Shown one piece after another: positions 6,774 through 11,903 of a DNA stretch of 11,903 bases. The position numbers and the translations under genes were made by a program. Below the pieces are notes generated by a model. It did no database searches, was not told where the DNA came from, and saw only the letters and a list, made by a program, of their open reading frames with translations. Every line of letters starts with the position of its first letter. The first letter of the stretch is position 1. The stretch is from Betaproteobacteria bacterium UBA7395 (lineage in GTDB: Bacteria > Pseudomonadota > Gammaproteobacteria > Burkholderiales > Rhodocyclaceae). The stretch spans positions 1 to 11,903 of the forward strand of contig DKNF01000216.1 of NCBI GenBank assembly GCA_002470165.1. Reading direction: 5' to 3'.

Positions 6774-8680
6774 GGCTGTTCCTCCGCTGGTGACCGTGGA
6801 ATGTCCAGCACGAAAACGATCCGGTCGTTTTCGTTGGTTTCAAGACGGATGGTGCCGCCGTGCAGTTCGGCGATGCGCCGGACCAGATAGAGTCCCAGGC
6901 CGGCGCCGGGGATGCTGTCGTCGGTCGGGCCGCGGACATAACTGTCGAAGATGGTGTGCTGGATTGCTTCAGGTATGGCCGTTCCGCCGTTGGTGACCTC
7001 GAAGCGCAGTCTGTGCCCGGTTCCGTTCAGCCGAAGCTGGATTTCGCTGGCCGCTGGGGCATATTTCAGGGCGTTGTTCAGCAGGTTGCGCAAGGCAACC
7101 TGCAGCAGCATCTCATCGGCCTGCAGCCGGGTAGTTCCGCTAGACTCGAAAACGATCCGTTGTCCGGCATCGAGCTGGCGGATGGTTTCCCGGCAAAGAT
7201 TGTCTGCATCCATCATTGCCGGGCGAACCGTCAGAGTTTCGTCGTCGACCCGGTCCTTGTCGAGGAATTGCCCGGTCAGTACTTCAAGGCGCGAAACCGC
7301 CCGCCGGATTCGCTCGATCCGGCGGAATACGAGCGCATCGCCGCCGGTCAGCAGGAGCTTGAGCGATTGTGCGGCACCGTCGATGATGGCCAGCGGCGTC
7401 TTGATTTCGTGCGACAACGTGGCGATGAACCGGCTTTGCTCGCGCCTGGCCAGTCGCTCCTGTTCTTCGCGTGTTTCAGCGATTTGTATGCGCTCGCGGG
7501 AAAGGCGGTTTTCCTGGTCGATGGCGCGAACCTGCTGCACGAGAACCAGCGCCAACGCCAGCAGGGTGAATAGCGAGCCGATCTGGAAACCGTTGATCAT
7601 CCAGAAATCGCCGGGCAGGATGCCGAGCAGCGACAACGAAACGGACAGCGCGCCGAACAGCGAGGCTGCGTGAGCGATGATCAGGAAGGAGCCGCCCGGC
7701 TGTTCGCGATGCCAGAGTTGAAAGCTCCGGAACAGACCGGTCACGAAGAGCAGGACCAGGCTGTACAGGAAGACGGGGGCGATTTCCGTGTAGTAGTCGA
7801 AAAACGGGGCGGGCAGGCACAGGATGGAAAACCACTGGACGCCCCGGTAGATCACGTTGAGTATCGGGGTCCGCTGGTCGATGTTCAGGATCAGTCGGTA
7901 GAAATAGGCGCCGGAGACGCCGGTCAGCAATGTTCCCAGTGATGGGCCGAGGTTGCTCAGCCAGGGATACTCGGGGAAAAGATACTGGGCGGTGAAGCCG
8001 TTGAGACTGAAGACCAGTCCCAGGCCGCAGCCGAGGTAGAAAAGATAGGCGCGGTAGAGCGGGTCGGAGCGCCACAACCCCTGCCACAGATTGATGATGA
8101 ATACCGTCAGCAGGACGCCGTAATAGGCGCCCAGCAGCGCATATTCCCCGGCTTCGGCCGAGTGAAAGTCTTCCGGAGCCCATTGATGGAGAATCAGTAG
8201 CGAACTGCTGCTGCTTTCCAGCCGAAGATAAAGCGTCATCGGTTCCTGGGTGGAAAATTCCACTGGCAGGATAAAGCTGCGATAAGGGATTTCCCGGCTC
8301 GAGAAAGGTTGGAGATCGCCGGTCCTGCGTTCGATGAACTCACCGGGCCGGGCGGGGTCCGGCTGGTACAGACGAATGTCGTCGAGGTACGAAGGATGGA
8401 TCTCCAGCCATGAGACAGGCAGGCTTTCGCCGTTCTGCGATACCGGGGGCGACAGCGTGAAGCGGAACCAGTGCACCTTGCGCGTGTAGCCACCGGAAAA
8501 CCCGTGGCGCAGGTCACGAAAATCGTTGATGCGCGACGGGGCGCTGACGCTTTCTATGTTTTCCTGACCGTTGGCATCCACCAGGAAGGCAAGCGGTACG
8601 GCTTGTCCCGTGCCTGCCTGGCAGGCGAGCGGCGGAATCAGTGTCAGCAGGAGCAGGAGTAAGCGCAAGAAACCCGGCAT
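6770..8680 (-). CDS. 7TMR-DISM sensor histidine kinase
   Basis: A 636-residue membrane kinase. Residues 1-22 form a signal peptide (poly-Leu core, then LACQAG). Residues about 25-178 look like the periplasmic 7TMR-DISMED2 jelly-roll domain (DLRHGFSGGYTRKVHWFRF, YLRLES). About seven membrane helices follow between 181 and 383, as in 7TMR-DISM proteins. After a charged linker (384-416) comes a HisKA domain with H424 in TLSHEIKTPL. The HATPase domain has the N box RNLLNNALKY (531-540) and G2 box GAGLGLYLV (592-600). In the G1 box the usual Asp is Asn (VTNGGTAIP), a substitution seen in other active kinases. The signal is unknown; DISMED2 domains are predicted to bind carbohydrates or other small ligands. 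The ATG at 8680 is the first ATG after an in-frame TAA but has no clear ribosome site. The stop overlaps the regulator start. Confidence 0.93.
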   Translation of the reverse strand: MPGFLRLLLLLLTLIPPLACQAGTGQAVPLAFLVDANGQENIESVSAPSRINDFRDLRHGFSGGYTRKVHWFRFTLSPPVSQNGESLPVSWLEIHPSYLDDIRLYQPDPARPGEFIERRTGDLQPFSSREIPYRSFILPVEFSTQEPMTLYLRLESSSSSLLILHQWAPEDFHSAEAGEYALLGAYYGVLLTVFIINLWQGLWRSDPLYRAYLFYLGCGLGLVFSLNGFTAQYLFPEYPWLSNLGPSLGTLLTGVSGAYFYRLILNIDQRTPILNVIYRGVQWFSILCLPAPFFDYYTEIAPVFLYSLVLLFVTGLFRSFQLWHREQPGGSFLIIAHAASLFGALSVSLSLLGILPGDFWMINGFQIGSLFTLLALALVLVQQVRAIDQENRLSRERIQIAETREEQERLARREQSRFIATLSHEIKTPLAIIDGAAQSLKLLLTGGDALVFRRIERIRRAVSRLEVLTGQFLDKDRVDDETLTVRPAMMDADNLCRETIRQLDAGQRIVFESSGTTRLQADEMLLQVALRNLLNNALKYAPAASEIQLRLNGTGHRLRFEVTNGGTAIPEAIQHTIFDSYVRGPTDDSIPGAGLGLYLVRRIAELHGGTIRLETNENDRIVFVLDIPRSPAEEQP

Positions 8681-8688
8681 TGATGCAG

Positions 8689-8731
8689 ATGTCGCAATGG
8701 ATGTATCAATCGGCGGGCATTATGTCGCAAT
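8689..8731. promoter_or_regulatory. Three direct repeats ATGT(CG/AT)CAAT upstream of the two-component operon; candidate regulator binding array
   Basis: ATGTCGCAAT occurs exactly at 8689-8698 and again at 8722-8731. An 8-of-10 copy, ATGTATCAAT, lies between them at 8701-8710. Start-to-start spacings are 12 and 21 bp, close to one and two helical turns, so all three would lie on about the same DNA face. Tandem direct repeats of this kind are typical sites for OmpR/PhoB-family regulators, and the operon encodes one. Autoregulation is inference. The 8722-8731 copy overlaps the possible -10 element. Confidence 0.45.
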
Positions 8732-8745
8732 TACGAGCTGTGCAA
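8719..8745 (-). promoter_or_regulatory. Possible sigma70-type promoter of the kinase-regulator operon
   Basis: On the minus strand, CATAAT (8724-8719) is a five-of-six match to a -10 box, and TTGCAC (8745-8740) could be a weak -35 with a short 15-base spacer. Transcription would start near 8712, about 30 bases before the kinase ATG. The weak -35 would suit a promoter that depends on an activator, but this is only a pattern match. Confidence 0.3.
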
Positions 8746-8748
8746 CGG

Positions 8749-8758
8749 ATTCCGGAAT
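8749..8758. promoter_or_regulatory. Perfect 10-bp palindrome between the nuclease gene and the kinase operon
   Basis: ATTCCGGAAT is its own reverse complement. It lies eight bases beyond the nuclease stop codon and just upstream of the possible kinase promoter. It is too short and lacks a loop or T-run for a terminator. It could be a small operator half-site pair or chance. Confidence 0.2.
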
Positions 8759-8765
8759 TTTGTGC

Positions 8766-10160
8766 TCAAGGGCTGAGGGGGTGCATGAACGCCAGATGCT
8801 TGCTCAATATCTTGTAGATATCGCGGTCGAAGGGCGGTCGCTGCAATTCCAGCAGCGCATGCAGTTCGTCGTCGCTGCGGGCGCTGCCCAGGTAGCGCCA
8901 GCCGTCGATCAGGTGCGCTTCGTCGCCTTCGCGGATGACCGCCGGGCCGGGGAAGGGCCAGCTGGTGAGTTTCAGCGTCACCAGCGCGCCCATGAGTCGC
9001 ATGCTGTGCTTGGACAGCGGTTCCTTGCCGACACAACCGCCTTTGCAGCGGCGCGTCTGGTGGCCGAAGCAGGGTTTGTTGCCGACCTGGCGGTCGAGTC
9101 CGCTGAGGATGTCGCACAGTTGATGGGCGTCGACCAGTTTGCGCAGCGTCTGCGTGGCTTCGCGAGGGCTCTTGAACAGTCCGTAGCAGGCGTTGCCGAT
9201 GCCGAAATCCAGGTCGGCGGCCAGGCGCAGTTCGGGTTTCAGCCAGCCGTCGCCGGCATCGATCAGGGTCCAGGTGCACACGTCTTCGTTGCGCCGTAAC
9301 TGGCGGTTCTGCGTCGGCTGCCGGGTTTTTACCAGCTCGGCTTCACGCAGCAGGGCGCCGATTTCGCCTGCGGTTTCGATCCAGTCGATGCGCCGGGTTT
9401 GCTGCGCCAGCATCATTTCGCGAGCCGAACGATGGTCGGCGGAAAAATGCGACAGCACCCGGCTGCGGATGTTCTTGCCCTTGCCGATGTAGAGCGGCAG
9501 TTCGCCGTGTTCGCTGGCTTCGCCGTAGAACAGGTAAACGCCGGGTGTTTCCGGCAGTTCGTCGATGACGGCGGGGTCGAGATGCGGCGGCAGGCTGGGG
9601 TAGGTGTTGAGTTTCCTGAGCGCTGCGTCGATGTCCTCGCCGCTGCGTTCGGCGTGGATTCTTTGCCAGAACTGATGGATCAGCTGGGCATCGGCCAGCG
9701 CCCGATGGCGACCGTTGGCGATCAGGCCGTGGCGCTCGATCAGGCTGTCCAGGCTGTGGCGCTTGAATTCCGGGTAGAGCGCGCTCGACAGCTTGACCGT
9801 GCACAGCACCGGCGCGCGGAATTCGATGCCGCTGCGCTTGAATTCGTTTTTCAGGAAGCCATAGTCGAAGCGCGCGTTGTGGGCGATGAACAGCCGTCCC
9901 TTGAGCCGGCGCAGGACATCTTCGGCGACCTCGGCAAAGGGCGGGGCAGAGGCGACCATGGCGTTGCTGATGCCGGTCAGGTTCTCGATGAATGGCGAAA
10001 TATGGGTGCCCGGATTGACCAGTTGCTGCCACTCACGCACGGTCCCGTCGGCATCGACCTCGACGATGCCGATTTCGGTGATGCGGTCGGAGGTGGCGGT
10101 GGCGCCGGTGGTTTCCAGGTCGACGAAGGCGAGGGCAGTCATGGGGGCGGATTTTCGCAT
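8766..10160 (-). CDS. DEDDh 3'-5' exonuclease fused to UvrC/Cho-type GIY-YIG nuclease
   Basis: A 464-residue two-domain nuclease, probably for DNA repair in the cytoplasm. Residues 7-170 are a DnaQ-like (Pol III epsilon) exonuclease with the DEDDh metal ligands: D14 and E16 in FVDLETTG, D99 in HNARFD, and H152 and D157 in RHRALADAQ. Residues about 200-290 are a GIY-YIG domain like the UvrC N-terminus: G207-V-Y, Y224-I-G, basic residues R232/R234, and E273 in LLREAELVK, matching the UvrC catalytic Glu. Next comes a UvrC-like cysteine cluster, C364-x7-C372-x3-C376, with C349 a likely fourth member; in UvrC the corresponding cysteines are reported to hold an iron-sulfur cluster. The UvrB-binding and RNase H-like parts of full UvrC are absent, as in Cho. 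The start could instead be Met7 (10142), nearer the domain edge; neither start has a clear ribosome site. The stop lies 85 bases before the kinase ATG. Confidence 0.9.
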   Translation of the reverse strand: MRKSAPMTALAFVDLETTGATATSDRITEIGIVEVDADGTVREWQQLVNPGTHISPFIENLTGISNAMVASAPPFAEVAEDVLRRLKGRLFIAHNARFDYGFLKNEFKRSGIEFRAPVLCTVKLSSALYPEFKRHSLDSLIERHGLIANGRHRALADAQLIHQFWQRIHAERSGEDIDAALRKLNTYPSLPPHLDPAVIDELPETPGVYLFYGEASEHGELPLYIGKGKNIRSRVLSHFSADHRSAREMMLAQQTRRIDWIETAGEIGALLREAELVKTRQPTQNRQLRRNEDVCTWTLIDAGDGWLKPELRLAADLDFGIGNACYGLFKSPREATQTLRKLVDAHQLCDILSGLDRQVGNKPCFGHQTRRCKGGCVGKEPLSKHSMRLMGALVTLKLTSWPFPGPAVIREGDEAHLIDGWRYLGSARSDDELHALLELQRPPFDRDIYKILSKHLAFMHPLSP

Positions 10161-10285
10161 GAGACGGCGCGCGATTCATCCGCTTTGTTTCTACTACCCC
10201 TAGTGTCGTTCTTGTGTTTTCGTGCCTTATTTAGTGCTCCCTGCTTGCGCTTCGTCCTGCCTTGTCATAAAGTGTGCGCCGTTGA
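10161..10285. promoter_or_regulatory. Divergent promoter region between the nuclease gene and nrdA
   Basis: This 125-base AT-richer stretch separates the minus-strand nuclease from the plus-strand riboswitch, so it should drive both. The best plus-strand match is TTGCGC (10245-10250) with CATAAA (10266-10271), spacer 15, which would start RNA near 10278, just ahead of the aptamer. I found no pair of NrdR-box-like palindromes of the kind often found in front of nrd genes. No convincing minus-strand promoter was seen. Confidence 0.35.
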
Positions 10286-10455
10286 TGGTTCCCCGCAAGG
10301 GGATTAAAACGGGAATCCGGTGCCGGATCTGACGATCCGAATCCCGGGGCTGCCCCCGCAACTGTAACCGGCGAGCGTTTCGCCACCCCATGCCACTGGA
10401 TGCGTCCGGGAAGGCGGGTGAAACGCGTTGAGCCGGGAGCCAGGAGACCTGCCGC
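10286..10455 (+). ncRNA. Cobalamin (vitamin B12) riboswitch aptamer
   Basis: The class hallmarks occur in order. An early hairpin, CCCC-GCAA-GGGG, is followed by AAAACGGGAA and CCGGTGCCGGA (10310-10327). The highly conserved core GCCCCCGCAACTGTAA is at 10352-10367, CCACTGG at 10393-10399, GGGAAGGCGGGTG at 10408-10420, and the B12 box GCCAGGAGACCTGCC at 10439-10453. The core sequence and spacing are those of the AdoCbl riboswitch family; the outer ends are approximate. It sits in front of nrdA, so binding of adenosylcobalamin would be expected to lower expression of the B12-independent ribonucleotide reductase, as established for nrdABS in Streptomyces coelicolor. Confidence 0.95.
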
Positions 10456-10626
10456 AACGTGTCCTTTTCATTTTCCTTTGGGGCGGGGTGTCCCTGGTGA
10501 GAGGTTTTGTGTGAGCGTTTCGTCTCCTGTCGTCCGTGCTTGTCCGTTGTCGCCGTCCGTCGGCACAGCGCTGCGCGGCCGCGTCACGCGCCAGCCATGT
10601 TCCGCCCCCCGAACCGGAGCATTGCC
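10456..10626 (+). promoter_or_regulatory. Riboswitch expression platform and nrdA leader
   Basis: About 170 bases without a gene separate the aptamer from the nrdA start. A bulged hairpin is possible at 10548-10567 (TGT-c-GCCG, loop tccgt, CGGC-ACA), followed by the self-complementary CGCGGCCGCG. No U-run follows, so a classic terminator is not evident. A short pairing of TTCCG (10600-10604) with CGGAG (10615-10619) would cover the ribosome site, which would suit translational control. Which structure the riboswitch uses cannot be settled by eye. Confidence 0.4.
10616..10619 (+). promoter_or_regulatory. Ribosome binding site that selects the GTG start of nrdA
   Basis: GGAG lies seven bases upstream of the GTG at 10627, an ideal spacing. 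The in-frame ATG at 10597 has no purine-rich site in front of it, so GTG is preferred. Confidence 0.7.
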
Positions 10627-11903
10627 GTGTCCTCGAACGTCCTCGCGCACATTTCCGACCTGTCCGCCCACAGTGCCGCCGCGCTGCAGGTGATCCGCCG
10701 TCATGGCGCGGTCGTCGAATTCCATCCCGAGAAGATTTCCGTCGCCCTGACCAAGGCTTTCCTGGCGGTCGAGGGGAGCCAGAGCGCGACCTCGTCGCGG
10801 GTGCGCGAACTGGTCGCGCGGCTCACCGAAACGGTCGTGCGTTCGCTGACCCGCCGCCTGCCGGACGGTGGCCGGGTGCATATCGAGGACATCCAGGACC
10901 AGGTCGAACTGGCGCTGATGCGCTCCGGCGAGCACGACGTCGCCCGCGCCTACGTGCTCTACCGCGAACGACGCGCCGCCGAGCGGGCCGCGCTGGCCGA
11001 AGTCCAGGGCGTGCCCGAACTGCATGTGACGGTCGATGGCGAGCGCCGGCCGCTCGATGTCGCCGGCTTGCTGAAAACCTGCGAAACGGCGTGTGCCGGG
11101 CTGGGCGAGGGCGTTTCGCCGCGGACCATCCTCGACCACGCGCTGAAGAACCTGTACGACGGCGTTGCGCTGGCCGACGTCAAGCAGGCGCTGGTGCTCG
11201 CTGCGCGCACGCTGATCGAGCGCGAACCCGGCTACGACTACGCCACCGCCCGCCTGCTGCTGGCCAGCCTGGTCGAGGAAGCGGCCGGGCCGGAAGCGGC
11301 GCAGAATGAGGCCGTCGAAGCGGCTTATTTCCCGGTCTTCGTCGAACGCGGCGTGATTGCCGAACTGCTCGACCCGCGCCTCAAGGATTACGACCTCGAC
11401 CGCCTGGCCGCCGCACTCAAGCCCGAGCGCAACCAGTTGTTCGGCTACCTCGGCCTGCAGACGCTGTACGACCGCTATTTCCTGCACATCGACGGCCGCC
11501 GCATCGAAACGCCGCAGCTTTTCTTCATGCGCGTGGCGATGGGCCTGGCATTGAACGAAATCGACCGCGAAGCGCGCGCCATCGAGTTTTACGACCTGAT
11601 TTCCAGCTTCGATTTCATGTGTTCGACGCCGACCCTGTTCAACAGCGGCACCCTGCATTCGCAGCTTTCTTCCTGCTACCTGACCACGGTGGCCGACGAC
11701 CTCGACGGTATCTACCAGTCGATCAAGGAAAACGCGCTGTTGCAGAAATACGCCGGCGGGCTGGGCAACGACTGGACGCCGGTGCGCGCGCTGGGCAGCC
11801 GCATCAAGGGCACCAACGGCCAGAGCCAGGGCGTGATTCCCTTCCTCAAAGTAGTCAACGATACGGCAGTCGCCGTGAACCAGGGCGGCAAGCGCAAGGG
11901 CGC
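10627..11903 (+). CDS. nrdA: Class Ia ribonucleoside-diphosphate reductase, alpha subunit (N-terminal 425 codons)
   Basis: Catalytic subunit that reduces ribonucleoside diphosphates to deoxyribonucleotides with a radical from NrdB. Residues about 22-112 form an ATP-cone (VIRRHGAVVEFHPEKIS), the dATP/ATP overall-activity site. Residues about 135-220 (VTVDGERRPLDVAGLL, DHALKNLYDG) look like a second, diverged ATP-cone, as in Pseudomonas aeruginosa NrdA, where only the first binds nucleotide. The catalytic barrel then begins: RNQLFGYLGLQTLYDRYF, STPTLFNSG, and SQLSSC with C350 matching the first redox-active cysteine (C225 in E. coli). KYAGGLGNDWTPVRA and the start of GGKRKGA come at the window edge. 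The gene runs off the right end; the family is about 950 residues long. The GTG start is chosen for its ribosome site; ATG at 10597 would add ten residues. nrdB should follow outside the window. It is controlled by the B12 riboswitch upstream. Confidence 0.93.
   Translation, partial: MSSNVLAHISDLSAHSAAALQVIRRHGAVVEFHPEKISVALTKAFLAVEGSQSATSSRVRELVARLTETVVRSLTRRLPDGGRVHIEDIQDQVELALMRSGEHDVARAYVLYRERRAAERAALAEVQGVPELHVTVDGERRPLDVAGLLKTCETACAGLGEGVSPRTILDHALKNLYDGVALADVKQALVLAARTLIEREPGYDYATARLLLASLVEEAAGPEAAQNEAVEAAYFPVFVERGVIAELLDPRLKDYDLDRLAAALKPERNQLFGYLGLQTLYDRYFLHIDGRRIETPQLFFMRVAMGLALNEIDREARAIEFYDLISSFDFMCSTPTLFNSGTLHSQLSSCYLTTVADDLDGIYQSIKENALLQKYAGGLGNDWTPVRALGSRIKGTNGQSQGVIPFLKVVNDTAVAVNQGGKRKG

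Noticed and set aside
6378..7673. Several plus-strand open frames of 170-240 residues across the kinase and regulator
   Set aside because: Shadows of the two-component genes in GC-rich DNA; no motif seen in their translations.
10161..10285. NrdR boxes upstream of nrdA
   Set aside because: I looked for paired ACAnnATATnnTGT-like palindromes and found none; B12 control appears to be the visible regulation.
9399..10307. Plus-strand 302-residue open frame
   Set aside because: Antisense to the nuclease gene, whose catalytic motifs are all intact; the frame would also run into the riboswitch.
10597..10626. ATG at 10597 as the nrdA start
   Set aside because: It is in frame but lacks a ribosome site, while GTG at 10627 has GGAG seven bases upstream. 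Not fully excluded.
10468..11658. Minus-strand 396-residue open frame at the right end
   Set aside because: It is antisense to nrdA and the riboswitch leader, both strongly supported on the plus strand, and its translation shows no known domain.

Overview
The window looks like chromosomal DNA of a high-GC Gram-negative bacterium, most likely a betaproteobacterium of the Rhodocyclales (Azonexus/Dechloromonas-like). That placement is inference. It rests on the GC-rich codon use, a type V secretion adhesin with an ESPR-type extended signal peptide, a 7TMR-DISM histidine kinase, and a two-ATP-cone NrdA of the Pseudomonas/betaproteobacterial type behind a cobalamin riboswitch. No rRNA, tRNA, insertion sequence, phage gene or CRISPR array is visible.

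Layout. Positions 1-5910 (minus strand) are one uninterrupted 1970-codon reading frame: the N-terminal part of a giant secreted filamentous adhesin of the leukotoxin-LktA-like family. It has an ESPR signal peptide, a two-partner-secretion (TPS) domain with an FxxPxG motif, and a long array of roughly 53-residue repeats. Its C-terminus lies beyond the left edge. Positions 5911-6086 are a non-coding leader with several inverted repeats. Positions 6087-8680 (minus) are a two-gene two-component system whose genes overlap by ATGA: a 7TMR-DISM sensor kinase and an OmpR/PhoB-type response regulator. Positions 8681-8765 hold three short direct repeats, a possible promoter and a perfect palindrome. Positions 8766-10160 (minus) encode a fusion of a DEDDh exonuclease to a UvrC/Cho-type GIY-YIG nuclease. 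Positions 10161-10285 are a divergent promoter region. Positions 10286-10455 (plus) are a cobalamin riboswitch, followed by a leader of about 170 nt and the first 425 codons of class Ia ribonucleotide reductase alpha (nrdA), which runs off the right edge.

How the parts may work together. The kinase and regulator sit directly upstream of the adhesin on the same strand, so they are natural candidates to control this surface protein; this is inference from position plus repeat elements in both upstream regions. The nrdA unit is independent: vitamin B12 would switch off the B12-independent reductase, which makes sense if a B12-dependent class II enzyme (NrdJ) is encoded elsewhere. The exonuclease/GIY-YIG gene is probably a DNA-repair enzyme unrelated to its neighbours.

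The most interesting items are the riboswitch-controlled nrdA, the direct-repeat array in front of the two-component operon, the nested inverted repeats in front of the adhesin, and the adhesin itself.
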